Source of the DNA: Aradus depressus
Lineage: Eukaryota; Arthropoda; Insecta; Hemiptera; Aradidae
Assembly: GCA_963662175.1 (NCBI GenBank)
Contig: OY759217.1
Coordinates: forward strand, 6,016,562 to 6,080,561
Direction: 5' to 3'
DNA length: 64,000 bases
Part shown: piece after piece, positions 14,406 through 24,500 of the stretch
Numbering within the stretch: the first letter of the stretch is position 1
Layout of the letters: each line of letters starts with the position of its first letter
Notes under the pieces: generated by a model
Databases searched by the model: none
Told to the model about the DNA's origin: nothing
The model's input: only the letters and a program-made list of their open reading frames with translations
Made by a program: the position numbers and the translations under genes

Positions 14406-17400
14406 ATGTTCAAGTGTACAAAGTGTGACACCATTTTTCCATCTTGGAAAAAACGTAATGTTCATCAGTTCAACTGTAAGAGAAATATCGACGAGATATT
14501 GGATGTAGAACCACCAAGGAAAAAAATATTTTTATGTTCATCTTGCGGAGGACGGTTTGAAAACGATTATCATGGACAACGACATGAATCAGTCTGTCAT
14601 GGGGAATATTCATCCTCAAAGGAACCGACCAAGGACGCATTATTGGCTCTGGTGCCTTCTGATAATATTGTACAATATGAAAGTGCCTTTGCTAGTCGAT
14701 TGGAATCCTATTTTATTCGCTCAAACAAATGCAATGATTTGACGTGTTTCCTACTGGATGTGAAACCAACATTAATACACAAAGTATCCAACATACTACA
14801 AATGAAATCTGCAATAAAAATTAATTTGATGGTTGAATGTTTATTTGAAAATGCTCTTGGTGAGAGGACAGATCGAGCCTTTAAGACTATGAATAAGCCA
14901 GTTTTTCGAGCAACAAATCTTGAAAAATTCTTTGACAATGCATTTGAAAAAATACACTCGGAGGTGGAAAATAGTGCATTGAAAGGAAGTGGGTGGAAAA
15001 TATTAGCCGTAGACGGAATTCGTCTACGGGTGAATAGATATGATCCACTACGTGCTTCTACATATATACCATTACCAGCTAGTCTTGAAAATAAAAAGGC
15101 ATGTGTAAATGTACAAAATAATGATGAGAAATGTTTTGCATATTCAATCTTAGCAAAATTCGTGACATCGCATTCTTATCGACCACAGGAATATACTGAT
15201 TTATTCAGTTTATATGATTTTTCATGTGTTTCGTTTCCAGTCGCTCTAACGGATATTTCTAAATTTGAAAAGGTCAACAATATGTCTATAAATGTATTTG
15301 GAATTGATGAAAACGAGAAAATATACCCCCTCAAGGTTGCAGCAGAAGAAAAATCAGATCATCGGGACATCCTCCTTTTGGACAATGAAAAAAAACAACA
15401 CTACGTCTACATAAAAAACTTTAATCGGTTGATTAGTCGTCAATTACGAAAATCTTCTCTGCGAAAATTTTACATCTGTAAAAGATGCTTCATAACTTTT
15501 GAAGAAAGAAGAGGCGGATCTGATAAGCTGGAGATGCATAAAATCTATTGCAAAGATCAGAAGACTGTACGAGTTGAATTACCATCTGATCCGATAATGA
15601 CATTTACAAATGTTGAGCGTCATCACAGAGTTCCCTACGTTATTTATGCCGATTTTGAATCTATCTTGGAACCTATTGCTGGATGTCGTCCATCATCTGA
15701 GTCATCATTTACTACTCGTATTCAAGAACATATTCCAATGTCGTTTTGTACGTATGTGAAAAGTTCTTCTGGTCTTCCACCAATCTCTACTGCTCCGTAT
15801 TTGTATAGAGGACCTGATGCAGCCAGAGTTTTTATAGAACACATCATCGAATTGAGTAAAGCTATATCAGCTGTCTACAATGGTAACCCTGTGGATATTA
15901 ATATGAATTTTGATCAAGAAACCCAGTGGGATTTAGCAACTACATGTTACCTCTGTGATAATGAATTCACAGAGTCGAATTGGAAAGTACGTGATCATTG
16001 TCATCTCACTGGGGATTACAGAGGTGCAGCATGCAATGGTTGTAATTTGAAATGTTGTATTCCTAAATTTATTCCAATTATTTTTCACAATCTCACAAAC
16101 TATGATTCGAAATTTATAATTAGACAGCTGAGTAATACAAAATGTGGGAGAGTTACAATTATACCTCACACTCAGGAAAAGTTTATATCATTTTCAGTTA
16201 AGATTGACAACATTTGGATGAGGTTTATTGATTCTTTTCGTTTTATGGCCTCTAGCTTGGATCAGCTTGCTCGAAATTTACCATCTGATGCATTTTTGGA
16301 AACATCACGTTTCTTTCCGACTGAGCATATGTCTCTCATGACCCGAAAAGGTGTGTTTCCGTATGATTATGTAGATTCTATGAAGAAACTGGATGAAACT
16401 CAATTACCACCAAAGGAAGCATTTTTCAATTCGTTAACACAATCGCATATTGATGAGGAAGATTATGCACATGCTCAGACTGTCTGGAAAACATTTCAAT
16501 GTACTACGTTGGGTAGTTATAGTGATATCTATTTAAAATCAGATGTTTTAATTTTATCGGATACGTTTGAATCATTTCGAAATATGACTATGAAAAACTA
16601 TGGAGTTGATGCGGCCCACTACTATACGACACCAGGACTCTCCTTTGATGCTATGTTACGATATACAAAGACTAAGCTAACACTATTACAGGATTATGAT
16701 ATGATAATGTTTTTCGAGAAAGGTATAAGAGGGGGGATATGTCAAGCATCACATCGATATGCTACAGCAAACAATAAATACATGAAAAATTATGATCCAC
16801 AAAAAGAATCATCATACATCACTTATCTTGATGCTAACAATCTATATGGATATGCCATGAGCAAATATTTACCATATGGCGATTTTCAATGGGTGGAAAG
16901 ACCGGAAGAGGTTGACATTCTTAATTTACGAGAAGACGATGATACAGGCTATGTATTTGAGGTGGACGTGAAGTACGCGACAAAACTTCACGAGATGCAT
17001 GACGATTTACCATTTTTGGCCGAGACGATTCCTCCCCCAGGTGGCAAGGTTAAAAAATTGATTCCTCATTTAAATTCACGCGAACGATATGTGGTACACT
17101 ATGTAGCTCTGAAACAGGCTCTACAGCATGGACTCGAGATTGAAAAGATCCATAGAGCAATCAGTTTCAAGCAATCACCCTGGCTGCGGTCCTATATAGA
17201 TCTTAATACTCAACTTAGACAAAACGCACAAAATGATTTCGAAAAAGATTTCTTCAAACTCATGAATAACTCCATATTCGGGAAGACGATGGAAAATGTA
17301 CGAAATCGACAGAATATACAGCTAGTCAAGACTGCAAGACAAATGATGAAACTAGTAGTAAAAGCTAATTTTCTTGAGAGAATTATCTACGACGAGGAGC

Positions 17401-18029
17401 TAGCAGCGGTTGTAATGGCCAAGACAAAAATATACTTTAATAAGCCGATATATGTGGGTATGTGCATACTCGATTTGTCCAAAGAACTCATGTACAGATT
17501 TCATTATGATTTAATGTTGCCTAGATACGGAAAAGAAAGATTAAAATTAATGTATTGTGATACTGACTCTCTCATCTATCATGTGATAACACAAGACCTC
17601 TACTCAGATATGCATTCAATGCTGGATCATTTCGATACGTCCAATTATCCTCCAGACCATGTGCTATTTTCACTCATTAATAAGCAGGTACTTGGAAAAT
17701 TCAAGGATGAAGTATATGGAGAAATTATAGAAAAATTTATTGCATTACGAGCAAAGGTGTATGCATTTTCCATTGCCTTTAAGAAAATTGTAAAAAAGGC
17801 AAAAGGTGTGTCACGTGCTTCATTGAGACATTTTATTTCTTTGGAAGATTATGAAAGGACACTATTTGATTCCACATTAATGTTTACATCCATGAGAAGT
17901 ATAAGATCATACAAGCATATACTGTACACCATCGATCAAAATAAATTGGCACTAAATCCATTTGATGACAAGCGACACATTCTTGAAGATGGCATATCTA
18001 CTCATGCACATGGTCATTTTTTAAACTAA
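14406..18029 (+). CDS. POLB: Protein-primed family B DNA polymerase
   Basis: 1207 aa from ATG 14406; an upstream TTG in frame is not needed. It replicates the element from its termini using a protein primer (family knowledge). Domains in order: two C2HC fingers (C4-C7-H20-C24, C44-C47-H60-C64); a conserved region with NNDEKCFAYS at about residue 240; a third Cys/His finger near 355-380; ExoI YADFES at about 413; a zinc/HNH-like insert (CYLC, RDHCHLTGDYRGAAC, GCN) at about 511-550; ExoII FHNLTNYDSKF; ExoIII-type YSDIYLKSD; polymerase motif A DANNLYGYAM at about 808; motif B NNSIFGKTMENVR at about 953; motif C YCDTDS at about 1051; then KVYAFS. All key residues are present and the frame is unbroken. 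Confidence 0.95.
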   Translation: MFKCTKCDTIFPSWKKRNVHQFNCKRNIDEILDVEPPRKKIFLCSSCGGRFENDYHGQRHESVCHGEYSSSKEPTKDALLALVPSDNIVQYESAFASRLESYFIRSNKCNDLTCFLLDVKPTLIHKVSNILQMKSAIKINLMVECLFENALGERTDRAFKTMNKPVFRATNLEKFFDNAFEKIHSEVENSALKGSGWKILAVDGIRLRVNRYDPLRASTYIPLPASLENKKACVNVQNNDEKCFAYSILAKFVTSHSYRPQEYTDLFSLYDFSCVSFPVALTDISKFEKVNNMSINVFGIDENEKIYPLKVAAEEKSDHRDILLLDNEKKQHYVYIKNFNRLISRQLRKSSLRKFYICKRCFITFEERRGGSDKLEMHKIYCKDQKTVRVELPSDPIMTFTNVERHHRVPYVIYADFESILEPIAGCRPSSESSFTTRIQEHIPMSFCTYVKSSSGLPPISTAPYLYRGPDAARVFIEHIIELSKAISAVYNGNPVDINMNFDQETQWDLATTCYLCDNEFTESNWKVRDHCHLTGDYRGAACNGCNLKCCIPKFIPIIFHNLTNYDSKFIIRQLSNTKCGRVTIIPHTQEKFISFSVKIDNIWMRFIDSFRFMASSLDQLARNLPSDAFLETSRFFPTEHMSLMTRKGVFPYDYVDSMKKLDETQLPPKEAFFNSLTQSHIDEEDYAHAQTVWKTFQCTTLGSYSDIYLKSDVLILSDTFESFRNMTMKNYGVDAAHYYTTPGLSFDAMLRYTKTKLTLLQDYDMIMFFEKGIRGGICQASHRYATANNKYMKNYDPQKESSYITYLDANNLYGYAMSKYLPYGDFQWVERPEEVDILNLREDDDTGYVFEVDVKYATKLHEMHDDLPFLAETIPPPGGKVKKLIPHLNSRERYVVHYVALKQALQHGLEIEKIHRAISFKQSPWLRSYIDLNTQLRQNAQNDFEKDFFKLMNNSIFGKTMENVRNRQNIQLVKTARQMMKLVVKANFLERIIYDEELAAVVMAKTKIYFNKPIYVGMCILDLSKELMYRFHYDLMLPRYGKERLKLMYCDTDSLIYHVITQDLYSDMHSMLDHFDTSNYPPDHVLFSLINKQVLGKFKDEVYGEIIEKFIALRAKVYAFSIAFKKIVKKAKGVSRASLRHFISLEDYERTLFDSTLMFTSMRSIRSYKHILYTIDQNKLALNPFDDKRHILEDGISTHAHGHFLN

Positions 18030-18433
18030 TTCACTTTCCCCCCTCTAACTCGAGAATTATCATCTTGTGAATTACCTACTGAGTGGACCCCGAATCACTA
18101 GAAGAATTTCAAGATTGTATAAAAATGATATGCCGATACATATGATGAAGAAAATGTGTAAAGTTCATTCTGACCCCTAAATTTCCTCTGTCATCGGAGG
18201 TCCACATTTCATCCCACCTCTCTTATCCACCCCACAACTTCCTCAAATGTGCTTCCGCTTTGACGTAGCGAGGAGGCTTAATTGATTTATATGATCAAGA
18301 ACCAAGAGAAGCACTATTTTTTTCTTTTTTTTTTTTTTTTTTAATTTTATGTCTAATTTTTTTTTTCAGATCTGTCCGCATGATCGAGGGAGCTGAGAAT
18401 AATTCACTAATTTTTTTCTGTTTATTGTTCCAG
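18030..18433. other. Post-polymerase region with probable upstream intron
   Basis: A TATAAAAA box at 18118-18125 could start the right-end gene. Two T-rich acceptor-like sites follow: TTTTTTCAG at 18361-18369 and TTGTTCCAG ending at 18433, the latter preceded by a branch-like CACTAAT. A short first exon between about 18140 and 18160 is possible but could not be fixed. No independent ORF is supported. Confidence 0.4.
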
Positions 18434-18886
18434 TTGTGCCGCCGCCATCAGGGCTTTTTGAGGCGGCTCCAATCAGTCCCCATCCCCTACGTCCACGAGG
18501 TGAGGGAACTCCCTCTATGCGAATCATTCCCCATTAAGCGATTCGGCGGGTCGGGGAAGGAAACAACCGTTGTCCTCCATGTGAGGGGGGGACCTGTGGG
18601 AGGTGCGACTCCCAGAAAAATATAACGATATAATCGATGACAACCTTTTGTGGGAGTCGCCCGAGTACGGGTTTACCCTCACATATGAGGGCAGGGTAGG
18701 AGGAGTAGACAAGATCATTTTTAAGTATGATTTTAAATATATCCATTAACACACAAATTTAATTTTAATATTTGTATTTATTCTTCTTTTTTTTTTTTCT
18801 GTTATAGAGAAAACCCCGACTTCATCCCACCCGAAATATACTACACCGCCCCTTATGCTGATATAGAAGAAGAATTTTGGGATTAA
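18434..18886 (+). pseudogene. Right-end spliced gene with apparent frameshift
   Basis: Coding-like sequence starts at or before 18434 and reads well in one frame (PIPYVHEVREL, KRFGGSGKE, TVVLHVRG) up to a run of seven G at 18585-18591. Beyond it, that frame ends after about 14 poor residues, whereas the frame one base over reads well (LWEVRLPEKYNDIIDD, EYGFTLTYEG). At 18725 is a GT donor; an 83-bp intron ends TTATAG at 18807, and 18808-18886 continues in frame (ENPDFIPPEIYY, ending EEEFWD). AATAAA is at 18894-18899. So one extra G breaks an otherwise coherent multi-exon gene: mutation, assembly error or programmed shift. Function is unknown. The first exon was not identified with certainty. 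Confidence 0.55.
18725..18807 (+). other. Intron in right-end gene (83 bp)
   Basis: Donor TTTAA|GTATGA, T-rich tract, acceptor TTATAG|AG. Splicing joins a lysine codon and extends the frame by about 25 residues; without it the frame stops at ATTAA 24 nt on. Same length as the intron of the first left-end gene. Confidence 0.6.
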
Positions 18887-19006
18887 TTTTATAAATAAAT
18901 TTTTTATTTTTTTCTATATTTTTTTTCATTGACTTCCTACCTCACTGAATATTATAATATGCAAATCTTGGTGTGGTCTGGACGAAGGTCGACGAGATTG
19001 ATGACT

Positions 19007-19415
19007 CACTGAAGGTTGAATGAGGTGGTGGTATAATCTCGTGCAAGGTTCAATGACCTGTCAGACGCTAGCGATTTTTTTTTTCGAATCACTGAGATAG
19101 CAAAATAAATATATGAATTACATCTGTAAGACACACTCACCGAAGGTTGGATGACCTCTCGTCGTCTGTTTACATATACGGTTGAATGACCTCTCAGACG
19201 CTAGCGATTTTTTTGAGATATCAAAATAAATAAATGATAGGTTTACATCTGTTTGACACACATCTGACACACCAGTCCACTGGACTTTAAAACCACGAGT
19301 CCAAGCGTGACCCACCCTTTAAAACCTGACCTACTTTGGTCCATTTAAGCCTGGGCACTACTAGACCAGCATAGCGCCCCTTTAACTGGCCCAGGTCCGG
19401 CCATTTGACCCTACT
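19007..19415 (-). repeat. Polinton right terminal inverted repeat
   Basis: Reverse complement of 3772-4190 apart from two substitutions and the 10 bp absent here. CGCTAGCG palindromes at 19066-19073 and 19199-19206 mirror the left copies exactly (342 and 209 bp from the end). Confidence 0.95.
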
Positions 19416-19421
19416 ATTCTC
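19416..19421. repeat. Right target site duplication ATTCTC
   Basis: Directly follows the element end GACCCTACT and equals the left copy at 3766-3771. Confidence 0.93.
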
Positions 19422-19976
19422 TGATGTATGAAGAAACTTCATTGGATTTGTTTAAACAGATTTTTGTTCTGAAAATGTAAAATTTGTTTTATAATGTTTA
19501 ATTAGCAACATTTTTAATAGATGGTTCAACCTTGGCATATTAATTTGGCCTGGGTGCGTAGTTCTATCTGTAAATAGTTTCTTTGCATATTTAACAACCA
19601 AAATATACATTTGCGTCAAAATTATCCTTCACTTAGTTTGATAATTATTAGGATATTGTCTTCGATCCTCCTTAAAATGTTTATTCTTCAGTAAAGATAT
19701 TTACACTTAAATAAATGATCATAAAATGGTTAGTTTTTTGAAAAATTCAGTTTTTGAAAAATTTCTAGGGTTATGTATGTATGGGGCGGAGTCCAAGCGG
19801 GTTTACCAAGCCTCTCCCCAATATCCCCAAAGAGTAATTTTTGGGGGTTATTTAGTGTTTCTATTCAATAAGCTTCAAATCTATTTGATTCTGTTAACCT
19901 GTCCGGGCATTATACGAAAATGAGTATTACGAAGGTTATACGTCATGGTTATATTTTGTATGCCCTTTTAAGGGTA
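19422..19976. other. Host flank, nothing recognised
   Basis: AT-rich DNA continuing the sequence left of 3766. No gene, RNA or clear repeat seen; a 65-codon frame at 19726 has no features. Confidence 0.5.
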
Positions 19977-20620
19977 ACAAGAGCTTATTGAGCTGTCTCT
20001 ACGGCTAAGCTACAGGTACTGACCGGAGCTCCTCCCACAGACTTGGTCTTGGATGGTGCTGTTGCCTCGTATTACTGTAGACGCAATATCCCTTTAGGAG
20101 CAGATATTGATGAGCCCTTAAGCCTAGCCCTGGAGGAATAGATGCGCGGACAGTCCAGACCAGAGCGTTGCAAGAACATTGCCTCGGAATGGATAGTGGG
20201 AACATGGCAACAACGATGGTCCGAAGCCCGGATGGCCGACCGACTTACCCATACTTTCCGGATGACCGGGTACGCCTCGACTCGACGTAGGTACAGCCTG
20301 ACCACTGGGTGTCCCAGATATTATCAGGTCACGGAGATTTTAACTCCAAACTCTTTTTCTTTAGGAGGAAGAACAACCCAAACTGTTAATGTGGGGGCAT
20401 TGAGACTGCAGAACATGTAGTCCTCGATTGTCCGCTGTATGACCAGCCCAGGGTGGAGTTGATTTGCGGGACTGGATTTGCGGCAGCTGGTGACGGCTCC
20501 TGGCGAGAGCAAAAAAGGCGGTTTGACGTGCTAGGGCGACCATCAATCGCCACACGTTGGTCGACAGGTAGTCGCTCCCGGCCCTCACTTTACACAACTC
20601 AGATCCCTCCACAAAGATGA
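19977..20620 (+). pseudogene. R1-like non-LTR retrotransposon ORF2 remnant
   Basis: Reads as the C-terminal region of an R1-type ORF2: a RAY...VSTAKLQVLTGAPPTDL segment (with a TGA after RAY), then a TAG at 20139-20141. TWQQRW follows in the same frame. After a frameshift just before 20390 comes the terminal zinc motif CGGIETAEHVVLDC, ending at TGA 20618-20620. Several breaks show it is dead. R1 elements are arthropod-typical, supporting an arthropod host. Confidence 0.65.
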
Positions 20621-21587
20621 AGATGGGTGATGTTGCTCACGTGCAACCAAAAACAATAAAAGGAATAAAAACGTTATATGTCATGTCATAGATTGTCCAA
20701 CTTCAGTTATTAGACACATATTTTAAGTTAAAGGGGGGGGGGGGGGGGGGGGGGAGGGGTAAGCGATTAGCTTACAAAAAAAAGAATTTTCTACTTCCCA
20801 ATCTTTCAAATTCTTTAAGAGGTCGACACAAAATAGCTGACACCGGTCTATGCTAGAGTCACTTTTTCGCTACACACTACCCGTATTAGGAAGTCTCTTT
20901 TAGCTTTTCCAATTTCCCAGAAACACTCTAAAAAAAATTGTCAAGCAGCTCTCGGTACGGAGTTGATTAGCATTATTAATGGGGTAGGTAGGCTCAAAGG
21001 GAAAACTACCTGACTATATTAAATTAAGTTTAAAAGGGGTTTGTTCCAATATCACCCCTGGACGGATATACAGTTTCACAAGTAGCATTCTTATAAGAAA
21101 TTATATTTAAAAAAGCTAACTGTTGACTTCTTGAGGCTATAGAGTTCATACTAGCTCGGGGACCTACGCCGCAACTCAACCAAACCACCATCTTCCACCA
21201 TGACACAAAGGAGAGGTAACATCCCTTTCTGGTTATTCGTATCAGGTTATGTCACCATTTTATTTTATACGCAGCTCGCCCAGCCTCCACTCACTAATAT
21301 GGTTCAAGAGCGGTATAACCTCCATTTGTTGTTATCCAGATTGTGTAACCCGATTATGTTAACCGCAACTTCATCGAGTGTGACCTCCAAAACCTACCTA
21401 CAATGAAGATCGGAACATACTCCTTCCAAGCTCTGTACATCTTGTGTGAAAGGTCAGCTTCGACAAGGTGAGAAAGGCGATAGGTCGGAGAGTTGCTACA
21501 TCGAATCTAACATGGGCTCCGAATGATGATGATGATGACGAGGTAGGCTACATCGTTTATTAATCTCATCTGGATGTTCCGGGAGAT
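20621..21587. other. Host flank between retrotransposon fossil and satellite
   Basis: Mixed sequence with no supported gene. It holds a G homopolymer at 20733-20754 and a short GAT-type microsatellite at about 21522-21538, which resembles simple repeats often found at retrotransposon 3' ends. Confidence 0.5.
20733..20754 (+). repeat. Run of 22 G
   Basis: Uninterrupted G22 followed by A and four more G. Capable of G-quadruplex formation and prone to length error. Confidence 0.9.
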
Positions 21588-24500
21588 GTAGTTTTATATC
21601 TCGTGCCGCTGCAAATAGTAATAGCAATACCAGTTTTATGAACCATTATGGAGCTAACGGTACTTTTATATCTCGTGCCGCTGGAAATAGTAATAGCAAT
21701 ACCAGTTTCGTGGATCGTTATGGAGCTAGCGGTACTTTTATATCTTGTGCCGCTGGAAATAGTAATAGCAATACCAGTTTCGTGGATCGTTATGGAGCTA
21801 GCGGTAGTTTTATATCTCGTGCCGCTGGAAATAGTAATAGCAATTCCAGTTTTATGAATCATTATGGAGCTAGCGGTAGTTTTATATCTCGTGCCGCTGC
21901 AAATAGTAAAAGCAATACCAGTTTTATGAATCATTTTGGAGCTAGCGGTAGTTTTATATCTCGTGCCGCTGGAAATAGTAATAGCAATACCAGTTTCGTG
22001 GATCGTTATGGAGCTAGCGGTACTTTGATATCTTGTGCCGCTGGAAATAGTAATAGCAATACCAGTTTCGTGGATCGTTATGGAGCTAGCGGTACTTTTA
22101 TATCTTGTGCCGCTGGAAATAGTAATAGCAATACCAGTTTCGTGGATCGTTATGGAGCTAGCGGTACTTTTATATCTCGTGCCGCTGGAAATAGTAATAG
22201 CAATACCAGTTTCGTGGATCGTTATGGAGCTAGCGGTACTTTTATATCTCGTGCCGCTGGAAATAGTAATAGCAATGCCAGTTTCGTGGATCGTTATGGA
22301 GCTAGCGGTACTTTTATATCTTGTGCCGCTGGAAATAGTAATAGCAATACCAGTTTCGTGGAACGCTATGGAGCTAGCGGTACTTTTATATATTGTGCCG
22401 CTGGAAATAGTAATAGCAATACCAGTTTTGTGAATCGTTATGGAGCTAGCGGTACTTTTATATCTTGTGCCGCTGGAAATAGTAATAGCAATACCAGTTT
22501 CGTGGATCGTTATGGAGCTAGCGGTACTTTTATATCTTGTGCCGCTAGAAATAGTAATAGCAATACCAGTTTCGTGGATCGTTATGGAGCTAGCGGTACT
22601 TTTATATCTTGTGCCGCTGGAAATAGTAATAGCAATACCAGTTTCGTGGATCGCTATGGAGCTAGCGGTACTTTTATATCTTGTGCCACTGGAAATAGTA
22701 AAAGCAATACCAGTTTCGTGGATCGTTATGGAGCTAGCGGTACTTTTATATCTTGTGCCGCTGGAAATAGTAATAGCAATACCAGTTTTGTGAATCGTTA
22801 TGGAGCTAGCGGTACTTTTATATATTGTGCCGCTGGAAATAGTAATAGCAATATCAGTTTCGTGGATCGTTATGGAGCTAGCGGCACTTTTATATCTTGT
22901 GCCGCTGGAAATAGTAATAGCAATACCAGTTTCGTGGATCGTTATGGAGCTAGCGGTACTTTTATATCTTGTGCCGCTGGAAATAGTAATAGCAATACCA
23001 GTTTTGTGAATCGTTATGGAGCTAGCGGTACTTTTATATCTTGTGCCGCTGGAAATAGTAATAGCAATACCAGTTTCGTGGATCGCTATGGAGCTAGCGG
23101 TACTTTTATATCTTGTGCCGCTGGAAATAGTAATAGCAATACCAGTTTCGTGGATCGTATGGAGCTAGCGGTACTTTTATATATTGTGCCGCTGGAAATA
23201 GTAATAGCAATACCAGTTTCGTGGATCGCTATGGAGCTGGCGGTACTTTTATATCTTGTGCCGCTGGAAATAGTAATAGCAATACCAGTTTCGTGGATCG
23301 TTATGGAGCTAGCGGTACTTTTATATCTTGTGCCGCTGGAAATAGTAATAGCCATACCAGTTTTGTGAATCGTTATGGAGCTAGCGGTACTTTTATATCT
23401 TGTGCCGCTGGAAATAGTAATAGCAATACCAGTTTCGTGGATCGTTATGGAGCTAGCGGTACTTTTATATCTTGTGCCGCTGGAAATAGTAATAGCAATA
23501 ACAGTTTCGTGGATCGTTATGGAGCTAGCGCTACTTTTATATCTTGTGCCGCTGGAAATAGTAATAGCAGTACCAGTTTCGTGGGTCGCTATGGAGCTAG
23601 CGGTACTTTTATATCTTGTGCCGCTGGAAATAGTAATAGCAATACCAGTTTCGTGGATCGTTATGGAGCTAGCGGTACTTTTATATCTTGTGCCGCTGGA
23701 AATAGTAATAGCAATACCAGTTTTGTGAATCGTTATGGAGCTAGCGGTACTTTTATATCTTGTGCCGCTGGAAATAGTAATAGCAATACCAGTTTCGTGG
23801 ATCGTTATGGAGCTAGCGGTACATTTATATCTTGTGCCGCTGGAAATAGTAATAGCAATACCAGTTTTGTGGATCTTTATGGAGCTAGCGGTACTTTTAT
23901 ATCTTGTGCCGCTGGAAATAGTAATAGCACTACCAGTTTCGTGGATCGTTATGGAGCTAGCGGTACATTTATATCTTGTGCCGCTGGAAATAGTAATAGC
24001 AATACCAGGTTTGTGGATCTTTATGGAGCTAGCGGTACTTTTATATCTTGTGCCGCTGGAAATAGTAATAGCAATACCAGTTTCGTGGATCGTTATCGAG
24101 CTAGCGGTCCTTTTATATCTTGTGCCGCTGGAAATAGTAATAGCAATGCCAGTTTTGTGGATCGTTATGGAGCTGGCGGTACTTTTATATCTTGTGCCGC
24201 TGGAAATAGTAATAGCAATACCAGTTTTGTGAATCGTTATGGAGCTAGCGGTACTTTTATATCTTGTGCCGCTGGAAATAGTAATAGCAGTACCAGTTTC
24301 GTGGGTCGCTATGGAGCTAGCGGTACTTTTATATCTTGTGCCGCTGGAAATAGTAATAGCAATACCAGTTTCGTGGATCGTTATGGAGCTAGCGGTACTT
24401 TTATATCTTGTGCCGCTGGAAATAGTAATAGCAATACCAGTTTTGTGAATCGTTATGGAGCTAGCGGTACTTTTATATCTTGTGCCGCTGGAAATAGTAA

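Larger units (their letters stand above)
3772..19415. mobile_element. Polinton/Maverick (polintovirus-like) element, 15,644 bp
   Basis: Bounded by inverted repeats of 419 and 409 bp and by a perfect 6-bp target duplication. It encodes the diagnostic Polinton set: protein-primed family B DNA polymerase, retroviral-type integrase with chromodomain-like tail, packaging ATPase, adenain-like protease, and major and minor capsid proteins, plus PLA2-like, RING, fibre-like and several uncharacterised proteins. Length fits the family's usual 15-20 kb. The repeats are the same over the outer 300 bp or more, implying recent insertion. The open capsid genes indicate that virion formation is possible in principle. 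That is an inference; nothing here shows that particles are made. Confidence 0.96.

Noticed and set aside
20005..20612. Several minus-strand frames of 60-80 codons
   Set aside because: Shadows of the plus-strand retrotransposon remnant, which alone shows family motifs.
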